From: UBA5078 sp033721235
GTDB lineage: Bacteria > Pseudomonadota > Gammaproteobacteria > Pseudomonadales > Pseudohongiellaceae
Length of the DNA stretch: 64,000 nucleotides
Assembly (NCBI GenBank): GCA_033721235.1
Contig: JAWWAY010000016.1
Span: forward strand, 9,500-73,499
Reading direction: 5' to 3'
Positions within the stretch are counted from its first letter, which is position 1. Each line of letters starts with the position of its first letter. Positions 43,830 through 52,686 of the stretch are shown one piece after another. Both the position numbers and the translations under genes were made by a program. The notes under the pieces are model-generated. The model made no database searches. It was not told where the DNA came from and worked only from the letters and a program-made list of their open reading frames with translations.

Positions 43830-46264
43830 CCTATATGCATATCGGTAAAAACTTCACTCCGCCTGATGTAGAAGGCAAGGTAACGGGCGAGGCTCGTTAC
43901 GCTGAAGACTTTAGAAAAGAAGGCATGGTATTCGCGCGCCTACTCACTAGCCCGCTTCCAGCTGGCCGTGTAGTGAGTATTGACGCGACAGAAGCGCTTG
44001 CAATGCCAGGCGTTGTGGGCATCTTCACGACTGAAGACCTGCCTCAGCCAGCCGCTCCAGCTAACCCTGCACTAGCCACTGAGATTACCTATCTTGGCCA
44101 GCCAATTCTTGCACTAGCGGCAGAAAGCGATCTGATCGCCGAGAATGCTCTTGAGAAGATCAGAGTGCAGTACGAGCGCCGTCCATTCGTGACGGACCCG
44201 CTCGATACACTACTCGAAGGTGGTCCAGACCCTTATCCAAGTGGTAACACTTTGGTTAATAATGGCGCCGCAGCAGCAGCGGGCACAACTGCCTCGGGCA
44301 CAGACGTTGGTAAAATCAAGTGGTCCCGCGATGCCATCAACCAGTTCCGCGCCGGCCGCGAGCCACAAGGCGTTGAGTTCGGTTCTGAGTGGTCTTACGG
44401 CGACCTAGAAGCGCAATTTGCACAGTGTACTACTATTGTCGAAGAGCCTTTCGTTACCATCGGCTATCCTCACCACTCGCTAGAGTCGCGTACAGGTATG
44501 GCCTACTGGGAGAACGGCAAATGCTACTTCCATGGCTCACTGCAAAGCCACACAGTTGGTCACGCAGCCCTAGCTGGCATGCTTGGCATGGATCCAGCCG
44601 ACCTCGTTTTCATCAATGAAAACACCGGTGGCGGCTTCGGTTCGAAGATCTTCCCATACCCAATGATGGCGGTTACGGGCAAGTTCTCCAAGAAGCTAGG
44701 ACGCCCAGTACAGCTCCGCATCACTCGTGATGAGGAGTTCTACATCGGCTCTGCACGCTCCGGCATGCAAGGCTGGATTAAAGTAGGTTTAAAAGAAGAT
44801 GGTAAGGTTGGCGCGGTCGACACTATCATCGTTAACGATGCAGGTTCTGGCGGCGGTGGCTCAGGTAGCTCTTCTGCAGGCCACATCTCTATTATGTTCC
44901 AGCCTGAAGCCATGCGCTTCCGTGGCGTGTCTCTTTACACTAACACGACACCTCGTGGCGCACAGCGCGGCCCAGGCCAGAACGAGATGGCAGCCGTCCT
45001 TGCGCCAATCATGGACAAGGCAGCTAGACAAGCAGGCATAGACCGCGTTGCACTTCGCCGCTTGAATGCTCCTCGACCTGATGCCAAACACGGTCCACGT
45101 CAAGGCGGCATTTCCAGCTCTTATATGCCGGAAGCGATTGATCAAGCGGCGCAGATGTTTAACTGGGAAGAGCGTATCGCTAAGCCTCGTCGTATCAGTG
45201 CCAATAAGGTGCGCGGTATCGGTGTAGGTTTAGGCTACCACTCTGCTGGTTCCGGCGGTTATGACGGCCTAGTGCGTATCATGCCCGACGGTAAGATCAC
45301 TCTTCACACTGGTGTTGGTAACTTAGGCACTTACTCCTACGCAGGCGTACTCCGAGCAGCGGCAGAAGTACTTCAGTGTGACTGGGCTAACTGTGAAATC
45401 ATGCACGGTAACAACGACCTGCACCTACCTCACAGTACTTATCAGGGTGGTAGTAACACTATCTTCACTGAGACTCGCTCAAGCTATGTGGCCGCGCAAG
45501 ACGCAGTTAACAAGCTGAAGGAAATTGCAGCGGCTGAGTTTGGCGGCAGCGTAGATGACTACAGCATTGGTGGTGAGCGCGTATTCCAAACTGCTGACAA
45601 CAGCAAAGGCATGAGCTACGCCGAAGCGGCACAGAAAGCGATAGAAATGGGCGGTGCTTACAGCGGCGAAGAGTTCCCAGACGAACTTAACGCAACAACT
45701 AAACGCTCAGTAACAGCTATGCAAGGCACTGGTCTTATTGGTGTAGCCAAAGACACACTTCCACGTAGCGGCACTCAGCCAGGTATGTGTATCGCCTTCG
45801 CGGAAATCGAAGTGGATACTGATACTGGTAAATTCGATATTATCGACTACACGGCAGTAGCAGAATGCGGCACGGTCGTTCACCCACTTGGCATGCGCCA
45901 AGGCATGAACGGCGGCGGTGTTTGGGGCTTCGGCATGGCGGGTTATGAACGCCACGTCTACGATCCTCAAAACGGCCTACCAGCAAACGTTGGGCTTTAT
46001 CAGTCTAAGCCACCAACATATCTGGATGTGCCTGCCACAATGAATATCGGCGCCGTTGACCTGCCAGACCCAGAAAGCCCAGTGGGTGCGAAAGGTCTAG
46101 GTGAGCCAGCGCAAGGCTGTGCGGTAGCGGCTATCACTAGTGCTATCTCTGATGCTCTTGATGGACATTTATTCAATCGCGCTCCTGTGACTGCTGACAT
46201 GATCATCAATCAAGTGGCGATGAATAATTTCAATACTGGCGAACTAAAAACAAATACATTCTGA
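43826..46264 (+). CDS. Molybdopterin-binding catalytic subunit, xanthine dehydrogenase family
   Basis: 812 residues. GGGFGSKIFPYP, RGAQRGPGQNEMAA and VGAKGLGEPAQGC match the cofactor-binding loops, and E760 in the last motif is the expected catalytic glutamate. It hydroxylates aldehydes or heteroaromatics using water; the substrate cannot be told from this sequence. It has no signal of its own, so it presumably travels with the Tat-tagged subunit. The operon order is iron-sulfur, molybdenum, FAD, differing from the E. coli pao order as I recall it. Confidence 0.93.
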   Translation: MTYMHIGKNFTPPDVEGKVTGEARYAEDFRKEGMVFARLLTSPLPAGRVVSIDATEALAMPGVVGIFTTEDLPQPAAPANPALATEITYLGQPILALAAESDLIAENALEKIRVQYERRPFVTDPLDTLLEGGPDPYPSGNTLVNNGAAAAAGTTASGTDVGKIKWSRDAINQFRAGREPQGVEFGSEWSYGDLEAQFAQCTTIVEEPFVTIGYPHHSLESRTGMAYWENGKCYFHGSLQSHTVGHAALAGMLGMDPADLVFINENTGGGFGSKIFPYPMMAVTGKFSKKLGRPVQLRITRDEEFYIGSARSGMQGWIKVGLKEDGKVGAVDTIIVNDAGSGGGGSGSSSAGHISIMFQPEAMRFRGVSLYTNTTPRGAQRGPGQNEMAAVLAPIMDKAARQAGIDRVALRRLNAPRPDAKHGPRQGGISSSYMPEAIDQAAQMFNWEERIAKPRRISANKVRGIGVGLGYHSAGSGGYDGLVRIMPDGKITLHTGVGNLGTYSYAGVLRAAAEVLQCDWANCEIMHGNNDLHLPHSTYQGGSNTIFTETRSSYVAAQDAVNKLKEIAAAEFGGSVDDYSIGGERVFQTADNSKGMSYAEAAQKAIEMGGAYSGEEFPDELNATTKRSVTAMQGTGLIGVAKDTLPRSGTQPGMCIAFAEIEVDTDTGKFDIIDYTAVAECGTVVHPLGMRQGMNGGGVWGFGMAGYERHVYDPQNGLPANVGLYQSKPPTYLDVPATMNIGAVDLPDPESPVGAKGLGEPAQGCAVAAITSAISDALDGHLFNRAPVTADMIINQVAMNNFNTGELKTNTF

Positions 46265-46274
46265 GGTTATTGAC

Positions 46275-47264
46275 ATGTCAACACATGACGCTATGCCCGA
46301 TATGAACCTCTACCAACCGGTAACTGTAGAGGATGCAATTGGTATCGCTAACCAGTACGCAGACCGCGGCTGGTTGGTAGGTGGCGGGCAAGACACTTAC
46401 GGGTGGCTTAAAGACCGTGCCAAACGTCCCGAAGCTTTGATCGATCTTAACGGCATCGAATCAATGCGCGGAATTCGTGAAACTTCTGACGGAATTGAAA
46501 TTGGCGCACTCGTGACGCTAACGGAAATTTCTAAAGATCCAATGATCAATGAGCGCTACGCTCTGCTTGCCCAGGCGGCAGGTAAAGTGGCTAGCCCACA
46601 GATCCGTAACGCCGGCACTATCGCGGGCAACGTCTCTCAAGACGTACGCTGCTGGTATTATCGTCGTGGTTTGAACTGCTACCGTGCAGGCGGCAACCTA
46701 TGCTACGCCGACACACCTGAAGGCATGAACCGCGAACACGCTCTATTTGGCGCTAGCCGCTGTGTGGCGGTAACTCCTAGCGACACGGCACCCGCCCTAG
46801 TCGCTCTGGAAGCCCAAATGGTTATCCAAAGCGAAGCTGGCGAGCGCGTTGTAGCGGCTGAAGACTTCTTCGTCGGTCCACAGCTTGATATCGAAGTGAC
46901 AACAGTACTTGAAGATGGCGACATCCTCACTGCCGTGCGCATTCCATCTAAGTGGGCTGGTGCAGAATTTTACTTCGAGAAAGTAGCCGACCGAAATTCA
47001 TGGGACTTCGCTCTTGTGAACATCGCGGCTGCTATGCGTGTTAACAATGGTGTTATCGAAGACTCTCGCATCCTAGTTGGCGCTGTACAGGCGACTCCGT
47101 ATCGCCTAGGCAACGTCGAGCGCGCCGTACAAGGCAAGCCTCGCAATGCTGACACAGCTGAGTCGGTTGCTTCCATGGCTAGCGAAGGTGCTAAGCCATT
47201 GAACTACAACCACTTTAAGATGCCATTGATGAACAACTTGGTAAAACGCGCCCTATCTGCGTAA
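46275..47264 (+). CDS. FAD-binding subunit of the molybdenum hydroxylase, with a four-cysteine insert
   Basis: 329 residues. VGGGQDTYGWLKD and AGTIAGNVSQD are the FAD-binding signatures of subunit M. Between them and the C-terminal domain lies an insert with four cysteines (CWYYRRGLNCYRAGGNLCYA, then C in GASRCVAV). This arrangement recalls the extra [4Fe-4S] cluster found in PaoB and 4-hydroxybenzoyl-CoA reductase beta subunits. It would carry electrons on to an acceptor. It is followed by a terminator, closing the operon. Confidence 0.9.
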   Translation: MSTHDAMPDMNLYQPVTVEDAIGIANQYADRGWLVGGGQDTYGWLKDRAKRPEALIDLNGIESMRGIRETSDGIEIGALVTLTEISKDPMINERYALLAQAAGKVASPQIRNAGTIAGNVSQDVRCWYYRRGLNCYRAGGNLCYADTPEGMNREHALFGASRCVAVTPSDTAPALVALEAQMVIQSEAGERVVAAEDFFVGPQLDIEVTTVLEDGDILTAVRIPSKWAGAEFYFEKVADRNSWDFALVNIAAAMRVNNGVIEDSRILVGAVQATPYRLGNVERAVQGKPRNADTAESVASMASEGAKPLNYNHFKMPLMNNLVKRALSA

Positions 47265-47282
47265 CACCGAGTTAACTAAAAG

Positions 47283-47316
47283 CGCCGTTGCTCTATAAGG
47301 GCCACGGCGTTTTTTT
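47283..47316 (+). terminator. Terminator of the molybdenum hydroxylase operon
   Basis: Stem CGCCGT/ACGGCG (47283-47288, 47304-47309), extendable by a few inner pairs, followed by seven T residues. Confidence 0.8.
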
Positions 47317-47476
47317 ATGCCTAAAATTCGTTCAAGATAAGTGATATTGCATTTTTTCGTGCAATTTCGATTATTTATGGCTACAGTTTAGAGAACTTAT
47401 TGCAAAAACAACTATGGCACAGTAGTAAAAAGCAAACGCTAATACCTTAATAAAAAAGCAAATAAAGGTGGCAAGC

Positions 47477-49348
47477 TTGAGCGAAGAAAAACAAGAATCC
47501 ACAATGCAGTGGAGCGATTTCTGCAAACTAACTGAATTTGCGGCTGACTGGGTCTGGGAGCTCGATCGCGACTTTCGTTTTACACAAATGGAAGGCAACA
47601 ATATTTTCTTGGCCCACGAATCAGCAGAAAAGTCCCTAATAGGCAAGCGTCCTTGGGAAATCGGTCTAGAAATATTTGGTGCCCAGAGCTGGGACGAACA
47701 TCAAGTTCAACTGTCTTCCGCCACCCCCTTTCGCAATCTAAAAGTACAACGACGTTTCCCAGATGGCACCGTACTTTATGCCCACATCAGCGGCGCTCCA
47801 TTTTTTGATGATAACGGGAATCTCCTAGGCTACCGCGGTACTGGCATTGACATCACAAAAGAGGAGCTCGCCGCACAAGAACACCACTGGTTTAGCGCTG
47901 TGGTAGATACCTCTCCCAATAGCATCATAGTGACAGACATCGAAAAACAACGCTTTCTTTATGTCAATAAGACTGCATACGAGTCCAAAGGCATGAGCAA
48001 AGAAGAGCATCTGGCAATAGAACCTACTAAGTTTACAGGGAGCACACCAAGCGAACTGGCAAAATTCTACCAGACAGTCATAGGGGCTGGTGAAGCTGGC
48101 ATAACTAGTAAACCAAGGATTTTTCACGATAAGACGGGCAAGAAGCGCTCCTACTGGGAACTTCACCGCCGGGCCATCCATGTCGATGGACGCTGGCTAT
48201 TAAGCACTATTTCTCGCGATGTGACTGCGCGCGTACTCGCCCAAGAAGCCGAGAAACTTGTTAGTCAAATGTATGAGGCTCGCTGTGCAATAGACGATTT
48301 TATAGAGAGCAAACCACAGCGCAGTGATCTTATAGCACAAGTCTGTCAAAAAATGGCCAGTAGAGGACAGTTCAAGCACACTGCCCTTATGCTCAAGAGT
48401 GCCGATGGCCGAACGCTCGAGCTCGCCTGCGCTAGCGGCTCTAGTGCCGAGAGGTTTAAAGACTTTCGTCTCGACATTGACAATATGCCTACTGCAACAC
48501 ACAACAATGTGGAAACAAAGGCAGTTGCAGAGCGATTCGATGGCTTAGTAGAGACTGCGCTTTGGTCAAAACAGCCTTGCATTAGCACCTCCTTTAACCA
48601 AGCCCCGAACACTAGCTCACTAGCAGAAATCATAAAGGATGAGGGTATTAAATCTGCTGCGGTTTTCCCTCTTTTGGACATGGGCGAAGTTCAGGGCGTC
48701 TTAATTCTATGTTCAGAGTATCGCCGAGCTTTCAGCTCAAAATGTGTGCGCATAGCCTCTGGTATTACATCCAAGTTAGAGACAGCGTTGCGTGAGTTGG
48801 ATCGCGAGCAAGAACTCCAGCTAACCGAGCAGAAACTGCAATACATCGCCACCCATGACCCTCTCACGGGGCTTCATAATCGTCAGCTCTTCGACGACCT
48901 CGTGCGCACTGAGCTATTGAGCTGCGAACGCAAAAAATCTCAACTCGCGCTACTGCATGTAGATCTGGACAAATTTGCGGAATTCAATCGACACCATGGA
49001 CATGTCGCCGGAGACGATATACTACGCGCGGTTGCTGACAGACTTAAGAACAGTATCGGACACAACGACAGCGTCTGTAGAATCGGGGCTGACCAATTTT
49101 TAGTGCTGCTAAGAAACATTCAACAAACAGAAGACGCAGCAGAAAAGGCTCGAATAATACAACAGCGCATCAACGAGCCAATAACAGCACAAGATAAACC
49201 CCATAGCATATCAGTCTGTATTGGTATTAGTGCATACCCCAGCCATGCAGTTACAGAGCGCGAGTTACTCCGACTCGCGAGTTCGGCGACCATGAAGGCT
49301 AAGCAGAACAAACCAAACACCATCGCTCTGGCAACGCCTAACAAGTAA
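47477..49348 (+). CDS. PAS-PAS-GAF-GGDEF protein with degenerate GADQF site
   Basis: 623 residues from the TTG at 47477, which is well placed behind AAAGGTGG; a GTG at 47468 overlaps that ribosome site. Two PAS domains (about 10-125 and 135-255), a GAF-like domain (about 270-425) and a C-terminal GGDEF domain (about 450-620) are seen. The GGDEF loop reads RIGADQF (GADQF at 537-541), so the catalytic Gly and Glu are changed. Diguanylate cyclase activity is unlikely and it may instead bind c-di-GMP or GTP as a receptor. No EAL domain is present. Confidence 0.88.
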   Translation: MSEEKQESTMQWSDFCKLTEFAADWVWELDRDFRFTQMEGNNIFLAHESAEKSLIGKRPWEIGLEIFGAQSWDEHQVQLSSATPFRNLKVQRRFPDGTVLYAHISGAPFFDDNGNLLGYRGTGIDITKEELAAQEHHWFSAVVDTSPNSIIVTDIEKQRFLYVNKTAYESKGMSKEEHLAIEPTKFTGSTPSELAKFYQTVIGAGEAGITSKPRIFHDKTGKKRSYWELHRRAIHVDGRWLLSTISRDVTARVLAQEAEKLVSQMYEARCAIDDFIESKPQRSDLIAQVCQKMASRGQFKHTALMLKSADGRTLELACASGSSAERFKDFRLDIDNMPTATHNNVETKAVAERFDGLVETALWSKQPCISTSFNQAPNTSSLAEIIKDEGIKSAAVFPLLDMGEVQGVLILCSEYRRAFSSKCVRIASGITSKLETALRELDREQELQLTEQKLQYIATHDPLTGLHNRQLFDDLVRTELLSCERKKSQLALLHVDLDKFAEFNRHHGHVAGDDILRAVADRLKNSIGHNDSVCRIGADQFLVLLRNIQQTEDAAEKARIIQQRINEPITAQDKPHSISVCIGISAYPSHAVTERELLRLASSATMKAKQNKPNTIALATPNK

Positions 49349-49450
49349 CGAATAGACACGAAAGTGTCATAAGCTCTCCTTGTTAAATGGCGTCACTTTC
49401 GCTAGTTTTCTAACCCTGCTTACCACCAATGAAAAATAGGATTTCACTCT

Positions 49451-50470
49451 ATGAACTTTCGATATATCGGCAAAAGCGGGCTTCGCGTCAGCCCAATCTG
49501 CATGGGAACTATGAGTTTCGGAACATGGAGCGATGAGAAAGAATCGTTTCGAATACTCGATAAAGCCTACGAGCGCGGTATCAACTTCTTAGACACTGCC
49601 GAAGTATATCCGGTGCCCCCAACCGGAGAACTGGCAGGCACAACCGAAACCATCGTTGGCAAGTGGCTTAAGAAGCGTAATCGTGACTCGCTGATTATTG
49701 CTACCAAGGTTGCAGGTGCAGCCTCAGGGTGGCTGGTACCTCCCATTCGAAGCGGATTGACCGCCATCGATCGACACCATATCGAACGCGCAGTAGAAGG
49801 CAGCCTCAAGCGCATGGGCATCGATTACATCGATCTCTATCAAGTGCACTGGCCCGATATGGTCGTGCCTATTGAAGAGTCTATGGAGGCGCTGGACCGA
49901 CTCGTGGAGTCTGGCAAGGTGCGCTACATCGGCACCTCTAATGAAAATGCCTATGGACTAACCAAAGCCAATACCGTCGCACACTACGAAGGCTATGCTC
50001 GTTTCCAGTCAATCCAGAACAACTTCTCACTGCTCAACCGTCGTTTCCTCGATGAACTGGCGATGGTTTGTCGAAGAGAGAACGTCTCATTGCTGCCATA
50101 CTCACCCATTGGAGGAGGAGTATTGAGCGGCAAGTACAACCAGGAAACCATTCCCGCTAGAAGCCGGTTCGGCGAATATCGTCAGATGGACAATCCTCGT
50201 CAACGAGCGATGAGTGACCGCTTCTTAAATCAAGGCACCCTAGATTCAACGGCGCGCTACATCGAGATTGCAAAAGAAGCAGGCATGTCTCCAACGACAT
50301 TGGCTACAGCTTGGAGTATGAACTTCGACTTTGTTGCCTCAACCATCATAGGTGCGCGAGACGCAGAGCAATTGGATGACTCTTTAGCCGCGCTGGATGT
50401 AACGCTAAGCCCAGAGACTCTAAAAGCATGCGACGAAGTCCACAAGGACATTCTATACCCCATGGGCTAA
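49451..50470 (+). CDS. Aldo/keto reductase
   Basis: 339 residues. The TIM-barrel markers are FLDTAEVYP (catalytic Asp and Tyr), ATKVAG (Lys), YQVHWPD (His) and the NADPH-binding end GARDAEQLDDSLAAL. It is closest in pattern to the Tas/YghZ-like group, which reduces aldehydes and small ketones. Start has a modest ribosome site (GGATTTC region). It stands alone and ends at a strong hairpin. Confidence 0.92.
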   Translation: MNFRYIGKSGLRVSPICMGTMSFGTWSDEKESFRILDKAYERGINFLDTAEVYPVPPTGELAGTTETIVGKWLKKRNRDSLIIATKVAGAASGWLVPPIRSGLTAIDRHHIERAVEGSLKRMGIDYIDLYQVHWPDMVVPIEESMEALDRLVESGKVRYIGTSNENAYGLTKANTVAHYEGYARFQSIQNNFSLLNRRFLDELAMVCRRENVSLLPYSPIGGGVLSGKYNQETIPARSRFGEYRQMDNPRQRAMSDRFLNQGTLDSTARYIEIAKEAGMSPTTLATAWSMNFDFVASTIIGARDAEQLDDSLAALDVTLSPETLKACDEVHKDILYPMG

Positions 50471-50485
50471 GACCCCACAAAACAG

Positions 50486-50515
50486 ATAGGGTAGGCACTT
50501 TGCCTACCCTATTTT
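50486..50515 (+). terminator. Terminator after the aldo/keto reductase gene
   Basis: A perfect 12-bp stem (50486-50497 with 50501-50512) with a CTT loop, followed by TTT. Confidence 0.88.
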
Positions 50516-50668
50516 GACCACTGTTAGGCTGTGTACCTCCTTGTTTTAAGGGCGCAATGCTCTATGCTTAAGGTCTTCTAAGAATTTAGTGCACCAAGGA
50601 CTTGCTGTCCCTTAAAGGCCAGAACCCAAAATTGAAACCGCCTTGGTCCTATCAGAAAAGCAGTCAAC

Positions 50669-51974
50669 ATGTCCGAAAACAAAATTATCGATGATCTTCT
50701 TTACCAGTCTACCGAACTGATGAATCTGCGCACCATCCTAGACAAGGTCGGTGCCTACATTTATAGCAAAGACTTGGACGGCAATTACACCTATGCCAAT
50801 TCCTTAGTGGTCGAGCTATTCGGCATGCCCGCCTCAGAGATATATGGTAAAGACGATAGCCACTTCTTTGATCTAGAGCTTTCTAATCAACTACAAATCA
50901 ACGACCAAAAGGTGATGAACGAAAACATCACTATCCAGCAGGAAGAAGCTAACTACATAAAGGCGACGGGAGAGACCCGAATTTACTGGACGATCAAAGC
51001 TCCCATTTTCGATGAAAACAAAGAAGTCATTGGCATGTGCGGAATTTCCACTGACATTACGCAGCAGAAGAAGCTGGAGTCGACACTAGAGCGTGAAAGC
51101 AGCCTACTTAAGGCGATTCTCGATAATGTGGATGCCCATGTTTACCTAAAGGACTCTGAGCGCCGCTACGTCTATGCAAACCCCAAGGTCGCAGAACTCC
51201 TGCGCAAGTCGCCTGATAATATTATCAGGCCACACAGATCACGAATTGCTATCGAGCGAAAACGATAAGAGCATCGCCACCTTGGACGAGCAAGTCTTAA
51301 TCGCTCAATGCAAAGTCGCCGCCGAAGAAGTGTATAAGGATCACAATGGTATTGAGCGCTATTTTTGGTCCACAAAAGTTCCTTTCTCTCTTCCTGGCCA
51401 TGACAATATGCTGCTAGGAATCTCCACAGAAATAACCGAACTACACCAATTAAGAGACGAGCTGGAACAGCAGGCCACTGTAGATGCTCTGACTGGCATT
51501 CACAATAGACGCTTTTTCTATAGGGCCGCAGAAAGAGAGTTCAGCGGCAGCAGTCGCTACGACCAACCCACTTCACTGCTCATTCTAGATATCGATAATT
51601 TTAAGAATATTAATGACACCTTTGGCCACCAAACGGGTGACCAAGTTTTGCAAAATTTTGCACAGCACTGCAAGGACGAGGTACGTAACTGTGATTTAGT
51701 CGGACGCATTGGAGGTGAGGAGTTTGCTATCTTGCTTCCCCAAACGGATGCGCAAGCGGCCATGATCCTCGCCGAAAGACTATGCCACTCATTTGTAGGT
51801 CTGAATCTCACTAATGACAGCAAGCCTATAGAAGTCTCCGTTAGCATCGGTGTCGCAAGCCGAGAGCAAGACGATCGGAGCATAGAACCCTTAATTAAGA
51901 GAGCCGATCAAGCCCTATACAAAGCCAAGCGCTCGGGCAAAAATAAAGTTTGCTCAAGCTCATCACTCTCGTAG
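50669..51974 (+). pseudogene. PAS-PAS-GGDEF diguanylate cyclase broken by a frameshift
   Basis: Two overlapping frames together make one protein of about 435 residues. The first covers two PAS domains, ending in PDNIIRPHRSRIAIERKR; the second resumes with GHTDHELLSSENDKS and contains the third conserved segment of PAS-2 and a complete GGDEF domain with an intact RIGGEEF site (51711-51725). Dropping one base at about 51227 restores the natural PDNIIGHTDHELL. The change falls inside a 20-bp perfect palindrome. As written, the gene makes only a 199-residue sensor fragment. A sequencing error is possible. Confidence 0.8.
51211..51230. repeat. 20-bp perfect palindrome at the frameshift
   Basis: Bases 51211-51230 equal their own reverse complement. 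Removing the extra A near 51227 would leave a quasi-palindrome and restore the reading frame. Confidence 0.85.
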
Positions 51975-52035
51975 AGAATAGCCCTTAAGAAAACGGTATA
52001 CTGTTGCTCTCTAATTTTTGTCTAGGAGAGTGTGA

Positions 52036-52686
52036 ATGAAGTATCGCGCGGTAATTTTCGACTGGGATGGCACTGTAGTCGACTCCATTTCCCATATCGC
52101 AGACAGTCTCCACCTTGCCGCAAACGACTTAGGTTTACCCATTCTAGAAAAATCGGCCTACCGTAACATAATCGGCCTAGGAATGATGGACGCTTTGAAG
52201 GCTCTATATCCCGATGCCAACCAGCAAGATATGATCGCCATGCGCGATGCTTACGGAAAATACTTCTCTTCCAAGCCAGCCATGCCTCAACATGTTTTTC
52301 AGGGCATGGAGGAGCTCATACTGGACTTAAAGGCTGGAGGGAGTGGTAGAGCGGTTGCTACAGGCAAGAGCCGCCGTGGGCTCGACCGAGCGCTTAGCAC
52401 AAGTGGCTTGGCACCTCACTTCGATGTGAGCCGCTGCGCGGATGAATCGGGCTCAAAACCCGACCCCAAAATGCTTACCGAAATTCTCGCTCACTTCGAC
52501 CTTGAGCCAGCGGATGCTGTCATGATCGGAGACACCAGCTACGACCTGGAAATGGCCCAGCGCTTGAATATGCCATCTATTGGAGTTTCTTGGGGAGCTC
52601 ATAGTACGGATACGCTTATGCAATATGATCCCGTTAGTATCGTCACTGATATTGGCGAGCTAAGAAAGCTGTTAGATCTCGTTTAA
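52036..52686 (+). CDS. HAD-family phosphatase (phosphoglycolate-phosphatase-like)
   Basis: 216 residues. FDWDGTVVDS (D9 nucleophile, D11 acid/base), the conserved ATGKSRRG (motif II) and MIGDTSYDLEMA (motif III) are present, and the cap domain is an alpha-helical C1 type. Gph-like HAD enzymes remove phosphate from phosphoglycolate, pyrophosphate, or sugar phosphates; this one's substrate is open. It stands between the broken diguanylate cyclase and the convergent S2P gene, stop codons overlapping by four bases. Confidence 0.9.
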   Translation: MKYRAVIFDWDGTVVDSISHIADSLHLAANDLGLPILEKSAYRNIIGLGMMDALKALYPDANQQDMIAMRDAYGKYFSSKPAMPQHVFQGMEELILDLKAGGSGRAVATGKSRRGLDRALSTSGLAPHFDVSRCADESGSKPDPKMLTEILAHFDLEPADAVMIGDTSYDLEMAQRLNMPSIGVSWGAHSTDTLMQYDPVSIVTDIGELRKLLDLV

